Origin: RGIG1666 sp045595745
GTDB taxonomy: Bacteria > Bacillota > Clostridia > UBA1381 > UBA9506
Direction of reading: 5' to 3'
Assembly: GCA_045595745.1 (NCBI GenBank)
Contig: JAZOBB010000073.1
Coordinates: 1-23,501, forward strand
Length of the DNA: 23,501 bases
Below the pieces are notes generated by a model. It worked only from the letters and a program-made list of their open reading frames with translations. It searched no databases and was not told the DNA's origin. Of this stretch, positions 13,504-21,822 are shown piece by piece; the first letter of the stretch is position 1, and every line of letters begins with the position of its first letter. A program made the translations under genes and the position numbers.

Positions 13504-14943
13504 ATGCTGAAAACAGATGTTGTTGTAATAGGAGCCGGCGCAGTCGGATGTGCAATTGCGCGAGAGCTGTCTAAGTACAACGTTAATGTAATCGTCGTTG
13601 ATAAAAACGAAGACGTAGGCGGTGATGCCTCAAAATCCAACAGTGCCATTATCCACACCGGATATGATGCTGCCCCGGGAACACTCGAATCTCAGCTTGT
13701 TGTAGCTGCTAACCCTATGTACGATGAAATTACCGAATCTTTAGATGTTCCTTTTAAAAGAATCGGTGCAATTTTGCCCGCTATTACTCAGGAACAGTTC
13801 GAGCAACTGCCCGCTATAAAAGAAAAGGCTTTTCGCAATCACGTTTATGACGTTGAATTTAAAACAGGTGCCGAATTATTAGAAATGGAGCCTGAGTTAA
13901 ACCCCGAAGTTAAAGGCGGTTTATATATCCCTCGCGAAAGTATTATTGACCCGTTTATTTTAGTTCAGGCTTTAGCCGAAAATGCAAATGTTAACGGCGT
14001 AGAATTTATGTTGGGTGCAAAGGTAACCGACATAAAAACCTCTAATGGAAAAATCGAAAGCGTTGTAACTACAAAAGGTGAAATTAAAACCACATATGTT
14101 ATAAACAGCGCAGGACTTTATTGCGATGAAATTGCCGAAATGGTAGGCAAAGCTGATTATAAAGTTGTTGCAAGAAAAGGTCAGTTTTACATATTGGATA
14201 AAAATACCTCGTGCCAGGTTAATCATATTGTTCTGCCTATACCTACAAAGGTAACAAAAGGTAAGCTTATGTGCCCCACTATTCACGGAAATATGTTAGT
14301 TGGACCTACTGCTGAGGACCAGCCGTCTAAGGTTGATAAGTCAACATCATCTGAAGGACTCGAAAGTATTGCGACCGATGTTAAAAATCTCGTTCCTAAC
14401 GTTAATTTGCGAGATACAATTACTCAGTACAGCGGTCTGCGTCCTAACCGTAACCCTGAAGGTCTTAACTTTAATATGTATGACGATTTAAAAGGTTACA
14501 TAAATTTATCAGGCGTACGTTCTACCGGTCTTACTTTATCAGTTTCTATGGGTAAATATGTTGTTGAGCAAATGCTCTATAGCGGTGCTAACTTCACTTT
14601 AAAAGAAAACTTTATCTCTAAGCGTAAGGGTATTGTTAAATTCAGCGAACAGACACCGGAAATGCAAGATGAGCTTATAAAGAGCAATCCACTTTACGGC
14701 AACGTTATCTGTCGTTGCGAAACTATAACCGAGGCAGAAATTATGCAAGCAATTCACCGTCCTATAGGTGCTAAAAGTGTCGATGGCATAAAACGTCGTG
14801 TACGTGCAGGCATGGGTCGTTGTCAGGGCGGTTTCTGCGGTCCTAAGGTAATTGAAATTTTAGCACGCGAATTAGGTGTTAAAGCATCAGAAATTAACAA
14901 GAATAATCCGGGCTCATATATGGTAACCGGAACAACCCGCTGA
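13504..14943 (+). CDS. FAD-dependent dehydrogenase, GlpA/LhgO-like, with C-terminal BFD-type [2Fe-2S] domain
   Basis: The 479-residue protein starts with the FAD-binding fold VVVIGAGAVGCAIARELS (Gly10, 12, 15) and the DAO-type motif SKSNSAIIHTGYD. The catalytic DAO domain runs to about 370. A BFD/Fer2-like domain follows with Cys403, Cys405, Cys440 and Cys445 (CRCE ... RCQGGFC), expected to hold a [2Fe-2S] cluster. This layout is that of anaerobic-type glycerol-3-phosphate dehydrogenase of Clostridia. A 2-hydroxyacid oxidase of the LhgO type is the alternative. AGGAAGG precedes the start. The next two genes, an FAD/NAD oxidoreductase and a DUF1667 protein, are its usual partners and probably form one electron-transferring complex. 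Confidence 0.9.
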   Translation: MLKTDVVVIGAGAVGCAIARELSKYNVNVIVVDKNEDVGGDASKSNSAIIHTGYDAAPGTLESQLVVAANPMYDEITESLDVPFKRIGAILPAITQEQFEQLPAIKEKAFRNHVYDVEFKTGAELLEMEPELNPEVKGGLYIPRESIIDPFILVQALAENANVNGVEFMLGAKVTDIKTSNGKIESVVTTKGEIKTTYVINSAGLYCDEIAEMVGKADYKVVARKGQFYILDKNTSCQVNHIVLPIPTKVTKGKLMCPTIHGNMLVGPTAEDQPSKVDKSTSSEGLESIATDVKNLVPNVNLRDTITQYSGLRPNRNPEGLNFNMYDDLKGYINLSGVRSTGLTLSVSMGKYVVEQMLYSGANFTLKENFISKRKGIVKFSEQTPEMQDELIKSNPLYGNVICRCETITEAEIMQAIHRPIGAKSVDGIKRRVRAGMGRCQGGFCGPKVIEILARELGVKASEINKNNPGSYMVTGTTR

Positions 14944-14960
14944 TTTAAGGAGGTAATAAT

Positions 14961-16223
14961 ATGTATAATATAAAATGTGACGTTGCAATTATCGGCGGCG
15001 GCCCTGCCGGTCTTGCAGCAGCTATATCAGCTAAAGAAGAAGGAGCACAAAAGGTGCTTATTATTGAACGCGACAATGCCTTAGGCGGTATTTTACAGCA
15101 ATGTATTCATCCGGGATTCGGTCTTACCCGTTTCAATGAGGAGCTAACCGGTCCTGAATATTACAGCAGATTTGTAGATAAGGCTAACGAGCTTGGTGTC
15201 GAGGTCTTGTTAAATTCAATGGTTTTGCAAATTGACAGCGAAAATAAAGAAGTAAACTGCGTAAACAGCGAATTTGGTCTTACCAAAGTAGAAGCCGGCA
15301 GCATCGTTTTAGCAATGGGTTGCCGCGAAAGAACACGTGCAAATATCGTTATTCCCGGCACTCGTCCTGCCGGTATTTATACCGCAGGTTCAGCACAAAG
15401 ACTGGTTAACCGCCAAAACATTATGGTTGGTAAAAAGGTAGTTATTTTAGGCTCGGGCGACATTGGTATGATTATGGCACGCAGAATGAGCTTAGAAGGT
15501 GCTGAGGTAGTAATGGTAGTTGAGCTTATGGATTACTTGGCAGGACTTACCAGAAACCGTGTTCAATGTCTTGACGATTTTGGTATTCCGCTTAAATTGG
15601 CTCACACCATAACAAAAATCGAAGGCAACGAACGTGTAACAGGAGTTTATGTTGCTCCCGTTGACGAAAATAAAAAGCCGATTAAAGAAAAAGAAGAATT
15701 TGTAGAGTGTGACACTGTTTTATTCTCTGTCGGACTTATTCCTGAAAATGAAATTACAAACAAGGCAGATATCGAAATAAACCGCATAACAAACGGTCCT
15801 GTTGTAAATCAGTATATGCAGACCTCAAAGCCTTCCGTTTTCGCCTGCGGAAATGTTGTTCACGTAAATGACCTGGTTGATAACGTAAGTAAAGAAAGTG
15901 AACAGGCAGGTAAATATGCGGCACGTTTTGCTATGGGTAAATTCCCCAAAGCAAAAAAAGAAATTCCGTGCCTAACCGGAAGAAACGTAAGATATGTTTG
16001 TCCTCATAAAATAGCCATCTCAGAAGAAAGCGAAAAAACTACCCTTTTCTTCCGCGTTCTTGCACCCGAAGACAATGTAAAGTTAGTTGCACGTTGCGGT
16101 GATGAAGTTATTGCGCAGAAAAAAGAGTTTCGTGCAAATCCCGGCGAAATGTGCAATCTTTTAATTGATACATCTAAAATTGTCGGCGACGATATTGTTA
16201 TTGAGGTTTTAAAGGAGGACTAA
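14961..16223 (+). CDS. FAD/NAD(P)-dependent pyridine-nucleotide oxidoreductase, partner of the GlpA-like dehydrogenase
   Basis: The 420-residue protein has two Rossmann motifs: VAIIGGGPAGLAAA (Gly12, 14, 17; FAD) and KKVVILGSGDIGM (Gly164, 166, 169; NAD(P)H). The conserved stretch ALGGILQQCIHPGFG lies near 40-54, and the C-terminal FAD motif is TSKPSVFACGNVVHVNDLVDNV. It belongs to the pyridine nucleotide-disulfide oxidoreductase fold but no CxxC redox pair was noticed. Homologues follow the GlpA-like gene in clostridial glycerol operons and probably pass its electrons to or from NAD(P). AAGGAGG precedes the ATG, 17 nt after the upstream stop. Confidence 0.9.
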   Translation: MYNIKCDVAIIGGGPAGLAAAISAKEEGAQKVLIIERDNALGGILQQCIHPGFGLTRFNEELTGPEYYSRFVDKANELGVEVLLNSMVLQIDSENKEVNCVNSEFGLTKVEAGSIVLAMGCRERTRANIVIPGTRPAGIYTAGSAQRLVNRQNIMVGKKVVILGSGDIGMIMARRMSLEGAEVVMVVELMDYLAGLTRNRVQCLDDFGIPLKLAHTITKIEGNERVTGVYVAPVDENKKPIKEKEEFVECDTVLFSVGLIPENEITNKADIEINRITNGPVVNQYMQTSKPSVFACGNVVHVNDLVDNVSKESEQAGKYAARFAMGKFPKAKKEIPCLTGRNVRYVCPHKIAISEESEKTTLFFRVLAPEDNVKLVARCGDEVIAQKKEFRANPGEMCNLLIDTSKIVGDDIVIEVLKED

Positions 16224-16226
16224 AAA

Positions 16227-16583
16227 ATGAAAAAAGAAATAATTTGTACAGTTTGTCCGCGAGGATGTCATATTTTAGTTGATGGTGATGAAAAATCAGT
16301 TTTTTCAGCAGAAGGCTATAGCTGTAAACGCGGGTTGGAATACGCAAATACAGAATATTTAAGTCCCGTTCGTATTTTAACTACAACAGTTAAAATTGCA
16401 GGTATAGATGGCGACCTTTTACCCGTGCGCTCAGAAAAGCCTCTGCCAAAGGATAAGCTTTTAGAGTGTATGGAAATTATTAAAAAGACTGAGATAAAAT
16501 TGCCCGTTAGAAGATATGATACGGTAATTGCCGATATCTGCGGAACAGGCATAGATATAGTTGCTACAAAAGATATAGGTTAA
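16227..16583 (+). CDS. DUF1667-family Cys-rich protein
   Basis: The 118-residue protein has the DUF1667 signature: CTVCPRGCHILV near the N-terminus and GYSCKRGLEYANTEY after it, giving Cys7, Cys10, Cys14 and Cys33. The four Cys are well placed for an iron-sulfur cluster or zinc. The rest (VRILTTTVKIAGIDGDLLPVRSEKPLPKDKL) matches the family pattern. It begins 3 nt after the FAD oxidoreductase, and its AAGGAGG lies inside that gene's end, so the two are tightly coupled. DUF1667 proteins are known as the third member of this dehydrogenase module; an electron-transfer role is inferred. Confidence 0.92.
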   Translation: MKKEIICTVCPRGCHILVDGDEKSVFSAEGYSCKRGLEYANTEYLSPVRILTTTVKIAGIDGDLLPVRSEKPLPKDKLLECMEIIKKTEIKLPVRRYDTVIADICGTGIDIVATKDIG

Positions 16584-16595
16584 AGGAGAATTAGT

Positions 16596-18110
16596 ATGAA
16601 TTCTAAACGTGTATTAGTATGTGGTATTGTGCAGGAATCAAATTCTTTTAACCCCATCCTTGCAACTTTAGAAGATTTTGCAGAATACGGAATTTATGTA
16701 GGCAATGAAATTTTAGCTTCTGATACTAACCGTGGTGCAACAGTTGACGGAATGCTCAGGGTTTTAGACGATAACAAATTCATTACTGTACCTGGGGTAT
16801 CAATACGCGCCACATCAGGCGGCCCCGTTTCTGACAATGTTGTTGAATGGTTTTTAGATAAAACTATCACTGCCATAAATATGGCTGATAAACTTGACGG
16901 TGTCTTAGTCTCTTTACACGGTGCTACAATGTCGGCATCATCGGGCGATGTGTGCGGTGATATTTTAGAAAAAATCCGTCAAACTGTAGGTGAAGATGTT
17001 GTAATTTCAGCCTCGTTTGACCTTCATGCTAACATAACCGAAAAAATGATTAAAAACACCGATTACATAAGCGGTTATCAGACATATCCGCATCTCGATC
17101 ACTACGAGGTAGGCTTAAGAGCAGTTGAGCTGCTTACGGCGCACTTAAACGGAAAGCCTGCTAAGGTTGCACGTGTAGAAATACCGATGATTGCACCCGC
17201 ACACGGATACACAACCACAAAGGGTGGTTTAGCTAAGCTGATGGCTCGCGCTGAAGATATGAAAAACAGCGGAAAAATAATTGATTACAGCATTTTTCAG
17301 GTTCAGCCCTGGCTTGATACTCAAAATATGTCATCAACGGTGATTATAACCGCAAAAGATGAAAAAATTGCAACGACAGTAGCTAAAGAGCTTGCAAAAG
17401 ACGAATTTGCTTTGCGCCACGAACTATTAGGAACTCCTTTGATGGAAATATCCGAAGTAATTAAAAAAGCATTAAATAACAAAAGCGGCAAGCCAATAGT
17501 GTTGGTTGACTCGGCAGACTCCCCCAACGCAGGTGCGTGTAGCGACAGCGCGGCAGTTTTAGAGGCATTATTGCCCTATCGTGACGAGCTTAAATGCGCA
17601 GTTGCTGTTTCCGACATACCTGCTGTTGACAAGGCATTTGAGCTTGGTGTAGGTGCAACAGCCGATTTTACCTTAGGAGCTAAGGTAGCACCAAAATTAA
17701 GCAAGCCAGTTGCTGTGAAAAATGCGGTTGTAAAAAGCCTGCACGACGGAACCTTCTATATGTATGGTCCGCAAGAACGCGGTCAGCTGCGCAATATAGG
17801 AAAAACTGCGGTTTTACAGGCAGGCAATATACTGATTAACGTTTCTTGCCACGGCAAGTGCGAGGGCGACATAGCATTTTATCGCAGTTTTGGTATAGAG
17901 CCGGAGCTTTGCGACCTGGTATGTGTTAAGGCCTGTACATCATTCAGAGCAGGATACGAGCCGATTTCTGCTGAAATATGTAACACCAACACACCCGGTG
18001 CTGCCGGTCCTGTTCTTACTGATATGCCTTATGAAAAACGACCCGTTCCTATGTTTCCGTTTGAAGAAATTAACGAGAATCACATTTCGGAAGCTAAATG
18101 TTATCGTTAG
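16596..18110 (+). CDS. M81-family metallopeptidase (microcystinase C/MlrC-like)
   Basis: The 504-residue protein has the MlrC layout, with an N-terminal catalytic part (GIVQESNSFNP, LHGATMS, SFDLHANIT, GYQTYPHLDHYE) and a C-terminal domain. Probable zinc ligands are Asp142, His144 and His166, at the family's DxH-then-H spacing. The usual DNADNPGGGAPGD-like loop here is DSADSPNAGACSDS. Family members hydrolyse amide bonds in small peptides or modified compounds, and most are uncharacterised. It has no signal peptide, so it is cytoplasmic. It starts 12 nt after the DUF1667 gene with its own AAAGGAG and ends the operon. Its link to a GlpA-like dehydrogenase is unexplained and may point to a substrate other than plain glycerol. 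Confidence 0.92.
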   Translation: MNSKRVLVCGIVQESNSFNPILATLEDFAEYGIYVGNEILASDTNRGATVDGMLRVLDDNKFITVPGVSIRATSGGPVSDNVVEWFLDKTITAINMADKLDGVLVSLHGATMSASSGDVCGDILEKIRQTVGEDVVISASFDLHANITEKMIKNTDYISGYQTYPHLDHYEVGLRAVELLTAHLNGKPAKVARVEIPMIAPAHGYTTTKGGLAKLMARAEDMKNSGKIIDYSIFQVQPWLDTQNMSSTVIITAKDEKIATTVAKELAKDEFALRHELLGTPLMEISEVIKKALNNKSGKPIVLVDSADSPNAGACSDSAAVLEALLPYRDELKCAVAVSDIPAVDKAFELGVGATADFTLGAKVAPKLSKPVAVKNAVVKSLHDGTFYMYGPQERGQLRNIGKTAVLQAGNILINVSCHGKCEGDIAFYRSFGIEPELCDLVCVKACTSFRAGYEPISAEICNTNTPGAAGPVLTDMPYEKRPVPMFPFEEINENHISEAKCYR

Positions 18111-18122
18111 TTAAACAGACAT

Positions 18123-18158
18123 AAAAAATAGTTGTCGCAAAAGCGACAACTATTTTTT
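18123..18158. terminator. Bidirectional terminator between the MlrC-like and SLH genes
   Basis: A perfect 16-bp stem (18123-18138 with 18143-18158) has an AAAA loop, an A-run on the left and a T-run on the right. It lies between two convergent genes and serves both. Confidence 0.93.
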
Positions 18159-18170
18159 ATATTTACTAAA

Positions 18171-20021
18171 TTATTTTTCTTCAGGAATAACCATTACGGA
18201 ATAGGTTTCAAATATTCCGCCGCTTTCTGAACCTGCTGCTAAAATATTCATACCCACCTTTAAGTCATTCATACTAAGCTTTTTACCGTTAGAAGAATCT
18301 AAGATTGTTGCATTTTTCTTTAAGAATACCTGCTGTGGTGTTATATCACCGTTATTAAGCTCTGCACTTACCTGAATCATTCCCCACTCTGTATTAACTG
18401 CTGTTATGACACCTGTTACAGAACGTTGAGCAGCCGTTGTTGAAGAAGTAACATTAATTTCTTTTACTGTCAGACTACTTGCTACAATTTCAACACTATA
18501 GCCAACACGTAAATCGTAAAGTGTTACATTTTCTCCGTTCATAGTGATTACTGCATCGCGACTTACCGTATATTCGGTAACTGTTTCGCCTTTTTTAACT
18601 CCTATTAAGGATTCTGTTGACGAATGATAAATACTGTCAATAATTCCCGAAACATCCTTAGAACCGCCTACTGCAACAGCTGACTTAATTTTTCCGTACT
18701 CTAAGGTTAAGTCGATGCTGTCACCTACAGCCAAGTCGCGGAACTCAGCAACTGCGCCGTTTCTGCGAAGTGATGCTCCCGGAGCCAAATCAAATTCCAA
18801 TACTTCGTTATCAACTGTTCTTACTGACATATGTTCTGAAACATCAGCAGGTATCGACTCTACAACTGCATTTTCAACTGTTGTTGTTTTCGGTGAGCCT
18901 TCTATAACCGCTACTTTTCCCGAACTTATTTCTAGGTGTATGAAGTCGCCATCTTTAAAATCTGCAAGTGTTGATGATGCGCCCTCGTATTTTACAGCTA
19001 CACTTGTAGAAAGTGTATACTGAGCAGATTTTGTGCGATCTTCTAAATCTGCAACTGTAATTTTTGTTCCCGAATTTTCCGTTTTTCTTCCACGATAAAT
19101 ACCATCTATGCTATCTTCGGTAACGACACTTACTGCATCTACCGAGTAAAGACGGTCTGCACCGGTATCAGAATCGTGTGCAAAGGTTAATACAACCTCC
19201 ATACCGCCGGATAGAAGGGTTAACTGAGATTTTTCGCCGTTTATCATAACCGGAACACCTGTGCCGATTGTATATTTTTCGCTTTCGCCATCTTCGTTTC
19301 TTAGGGTAACGATGTTAAGGTCGGCATCAACAGAGGTCACAACCCATTTAGAATATGAATATTTCATCATCTCTAAAATTCTGTGAATCATTGTTGCAAT
19401 CTGTGCACGAGTTACGTTTCCGTTAGGAGTAAACTTGTTACCGTCCATTCCCTTAATGATTCCAAGCTCACTTGCGTAATATACATATCCTTGCGCAATT
19501 GCCGGAATGTCGTCTGAATCAGCGAAATCAGCTTTAACATCAGGATTTGATTTAAGCCAAACTTCTCCGCCTAAGCATTTAGCAATTAATGTTGCTGCCT
19601 CGTAACGTTTTAAAGGCTTATCTTTATTAGATGCCGATAAATATGTAACCAGGTCATCTTCTGTAATTACCTTTTTATACATAAGGTATGCAGCCTGATT
19701 TAATGCATATGAATTATATTTTGCCAATGTCTGCTCGGCATTGTTATATGCTATTGTAACAATATCTTCATTGGTTTTATCGCTCGAGCCAAGGCAACGT
19801 GAAAACAGTGTTATCGCCTCTTGCTTTGTAATGTCCTTACCGGGCATAAATGTTCCGTCAGGATATCCCTCGATAATTTTTTCATTTGCTAAAGTATCAA
19901 TTGCCTCCTGCGCCCAAGAATAAGCGGATGTTACATCCTTAAAGCCAGCCGCATACGCAGTAGACAGCGCAGAAATAACAACCATTACTGAAACAAAAAG
20001 TGTAAGTATTTTTTTCATCAT
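18171..20021 (-). CDS. S-layer homology (SLH) domain surface protein with repeated beta units
   Basis: The 616-residue protein has a signal peptide (1-25, ending STAYAA). It has three SLH domains at about 25-72, 95-150 (degenerate) and 162-217. The first (EGYPDGTFMPGKDITKQEA) and third (KFTPNGNVTRAQIATMIHRIL) are the clearest. SLH domains bind pyruvylated secondary wall polymers, so the protein is held on the cell wall. Residues ~220-616 contain about five related beta units, each with a pattern like aVxxNGxxxxLxDLxxGxxVxL followed by a turn and a strand. No enzyme motif was seen. GGGAGG lies 9 nt before the ATG. A sigma-A promoter is upstream, so it is its own transcription unit. Confidence 0.88.
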   Translation of the reverse strand: MMKKILTLFVSVMVVISALSTAYAAGFKDVTSAYSWAQEAIDTLANEKIIEGYPDGTFMPGKDITKQEAITLFSRCLGSSDKTNEDIVTIAYNNAEQTLAKYNSYALNQAAYLMYKKVITEDDLVTYLSASNKDKPLKRYEAATLIAKCLGGEVWLKSNPDVKADFADSDDIPAIAQGYVYYASELGIIKGMDGNKFTPNGNVTRAQIATMIHRILEMMKYSYSKWVVTSVDADLNIVTLRNEDGESEKYTIGTGVPVMINGEKSQLTLLSGGMEVVLTFAHDSDTGADRLYSVDAVSVVTEDSIDGIYRGRKTENSGTKITVADLEDRTKSAQYTLSTSVAVKYEGASSTLADFKDGDFIHLEISSGKVAVIEGSPKTTTVENAVVESIPADVSEHMSVRTVDNEVLEFDLAPGASLRRNGAVAEFRDLAVGDSIDLTLEYGKIKSAVAVGGSKDVSGIIDSIYHSSTESLIGVKKGETVTEYTVSRDAVITMNGENVTLYDLRVGYSVEIVASSLTVKEINVTSSTTAAQRSVTGVITAVNTEWGMIQVSAELNNGDITPQQVFLKKNATILDSSNGKKLSMNDLKVGMNILAAGSESGGIFETYSVMVIPEEK

Positions 20022-20059
20022 TCGCTTAATCCTCCCTTTAGTTATACTTTATTAATAAT

Positions 20060-20087
20060 ATTATACCACTTACGCAATATTTTTCAA
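20060..20087 (-). promoter_or_regulatory. Sigma-A promoter of the SLH protein gene
   Basis: On the minus strand TTGAAA (20087-20082), a 16-bp spacer and TATAAT (20065-20060), the latter preceded by TGG, lie about 40 bp upstream of the ATG. No hairpin terminator was seen between mgtE and this promoter, so some readthrough from mgtE is possible. Confidence 0.75.
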
Positions 20088-20136
20088 TGTTTTTTGTAAA
20101 TTTGTCACAGAAAAATAATATAAGGATTGCATTTTT

Positions 20137-21471
20137 TTACGCAATACCCAAAAAAGTTGTAGCAAAACTAAAGTATACAAACAGTGATACCGCATCTAAA
20201 ATAGTGGTTATGATGGGGCTTGCCATAATTACGGGGTCTAAGTGAATTTGCTTTGCTGCGATAGGAAGCATTCCGCCCACGACTTTTGCAAATGTTACTA
20301 TACAGAACAGACTTGCACAAACAGTAAGCGCAACTAAAACACCTACTTCGTCAAATATCATTATTCTGGCAAAATTAACTACAGCAAGCATAAATGCAGT
20401 TAAAATTCCTACTCTTAATTCCTTCCACATTACTTTAAAAATATCTTTAAACTCAAGCTCATTAAGCGAAAGCGAACGTATTATCATAGTAGATGACTGC
20501 GCACCCGCATTTCCGCCCGTTCCCATAAGCATCGGCATATATGCAGTAAGTGCCACAACCTGACTTAACGTTGCCTCGAAATATCTTATAATCATACCTG
20601 TAAATGTAGCAGAAATCATAAGTACCAAAAGCCATACTATGCGGTTTTTGGCTAAGGATATAACTCCCGTGTCTAAATACTCCCTTTCTGACGGTGCGAT
20701 AGCCGCCATTTTATGAAAGTCCTCGGTATTTTCCTGCTCGATGACATCAATTACGTCGTCTACCGTTATTATTCCGACCAGTCTGTTTTCATTATCGACA
20801 ACGGGCATTGATATAAGGTTATATTTTCGGAACAAATATGCCGTTTCTTCTTTGTCTGTTAGCGTTTGCACCGATTTTACGGTTTCCATCAAATCGCTCA
20901 CTAAAATGTCGGGGTCGCTTAAAATCAGCTTTCGGATGGTTATTTCGCCCTCTAGCTTTCTTTGTGCACTTATTACATAGCAGGTGTCGATTGTTTCTTT
21001 ATCCATACCGGTTTTTCTGATACGGTCTAATGCCTCTTTGACCGTCATTTCTTTTTTCAAATCGACAAACTCTGTTGTCATAATACTTCCCGCACTGTCG
21101 TCGGGATAATTTAAAAGCTGGTTGATGGTTTTTCTTGTTGCCTCATCAGTATTGCGCAAAACCCTTTTAACCACGTTCGCAGGCATTTCTTCTATAAAAT
21201 CGACCGTATCATCCATATAAAGCTCATCCATAATATAGTTAATTTCGCGGTCGGTAATAGATTCGATAATATATTGCTGGCGGTCCGGGTCCATTTCTGC
21301 AAAAACCTCTGCTGCGGTTTCTTTCGGCAGCATTCTGAAAATTCTAAGCATTTTATCCTGCGGTATTTCGCCAAGCAATTGCTCAATATCAACCTCGTTA
21401 AGCTCAATTATATATTTTCTTGCCTCGAACAGTTTGTTTTCTTCAATCAATTCAATTATATTTTCGAACAT
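20137..21471 (-). CDS. mgtE: Magnesium channel/transporter MgtE
   Basis: MgtE is a Mg2+-gated Mg2+ channel of the inner membrane. The 444 residues follow the family order: the helical MgtE_N domain (to ~125), two CBS domains (~130-255), the plug helix, and five membrane helices (~277-444). The pore motif PMLMGTGGNAGAQSS (313-327) and the last-helix motif LDPVIMASPIITTILDAVSL are intact; Asp426 is the expected ion-selecting residue. Length is normal. AGGGAGG lies 6 nt before the ATG. It is transcribed from a promoter about 250 bp upstream through a long structured leader, so its expression is probably controlled by attenuation. Confidence 0.97.
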   Translation of the reverse strand: MFENIIELIEENKLFEARKYIIELNEVDIEQLLGEIPQDKMLRIFRMLPKETAAEVFAEMDPDRQQYIIESITDREINYIMDELYMDDTVDFIEEMPANVVKRVLRNTDEATRKTINQLLNYPDDSAGSIMTTEFVDLKKEMTVKEALDRIRKTGMDKETIDTCYVISAQRKLEGEITIRKLILSDPDILVSDLMETVKSVQTLTDKEETAYLFRKYNLISMPVVDNENRLVGIITVDDVIDVIEQENTEDFHKMAAIAPSEREYLDTGVISLAKNRIVWLLVLMISATFTGMIIRYFEATLSQVVALTAYMPMLMGTGGNAGAQSSTMIIRSLSLNELEFKDIFKVMWKELRVGILTAFMLAVVNFARIMIFDEVGVLVALTVCASLFCIVTFAKVVGGMLPIAAKQIHLDPVIMASPIITTILDAVSLFVYFSFATTFLGIA

Positions 21472-21596
21472 AAAAAACCTCCCTAAGTATTTTTAGCCAA
21501 ATTAGAATAAATGATACAAATAATCACAACGGCTAAACCTTAGGAAGATTAATATTCCGCTAGGCATTGTATGATTAAATTTGCATCCCAAATAAT

Positions 21597-21644
21597 AAGG
21601 GATTCACAAAATTTAAGCACACAAAAAGAGCTTATGAATCCCTT
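21597..21644 (-). terminator. Terminator-like hairpin in the mgtE leader
   Basis: The minus-strand RNA can pair AAGGGATTCA (21644-21635) with TGAATCCCTT (21606-21597), with an inner TAAGC/GCTTA stem, followed by ATTATTT. The tail is only moderately U-rich. Part of its 5' arm (21642-21635) is also the 3' arm of the upstream aptamer-like stem, so the two structures cannot coexist. Confidence 0.55.
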
Positions 21645-21693
21645 TAATTAAATTTTTGCCACATCTCCGCTTTCGAACGGGACTGGAATCCAT
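21613..21693 (-). CDS. Candidate leader peptide upstream of mgtE
   Basis: A 26-codon frame starts at ATG 21693 with AAAGGA 9 nt upstream and stops with TAA at 21613-21615. The peptide begins MDSSPVRKRRCGKN and is strongly basic after residue 6. Its codons run through both alternative hairpins of the mgtE leader, so its translation could change which one forms. It may equally be a chance frame inside a structured RNA; no family was recognised. Confidence 0.3.
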   Translation of the reverse strand: MDSSPVRKRRCGKNLIKGIHKLFLCA

Positions 21694-21719
21694 AAGCTCA
21701 CATCCTTTATAAAGTATTT
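21628..21719 (-). promoter_or_regulatory. Aptamer-like structured leader RNA of mgtE (class not recognised)
   Basis: Just after the predicted transcription start, a 15-bp closing stem forms between 21699-21685 and 21642-21628, fully paired with two G-U pairs. Inside is a hairpin (CCGTT/AGCGG with a CGAA loop) and an unpaired A-rich stretch. The 3' arm overlaps the terminator-like hairpin that follows. The conserved core of the M-box Mg2+ riboswitch was looked for and not found. A Mg2+-responsive attenuator is inferred from position only. Confidence 0.55.
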
Positions 21720-21725
21720 AACTAT

Positions 21726-21754
21726 ATTTTACATCACCTATGCAAAAAATGCAA
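21726..21754 (-). promoter_or_regulatory. Sigma-A promoter of mgtE
   Basis: On the minus strand TTGCAT (21754-21749), a 17-bp spacer and TAAAAT (21731-21726) predict a start near 21719, about 20 nt before the leader stem and 250 nt before the mgtE ATG. Confidence 0.7.
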
Positions 21755-21822
21755 GATTTTTTTAAACATAATATTCCTGAGTATATGCATTTTTACATTT
21801 TATACCACCTTGCAAATTAAGT

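Noticed and set aside
21470..21760. M-box (ykoK) magnesium riboswitch in front of mgtE
   Set aside because: The conserved GGUGAGGCUCC-type and GCUGCUGCC-type core segments of the M-box are not found; the stems present are different.
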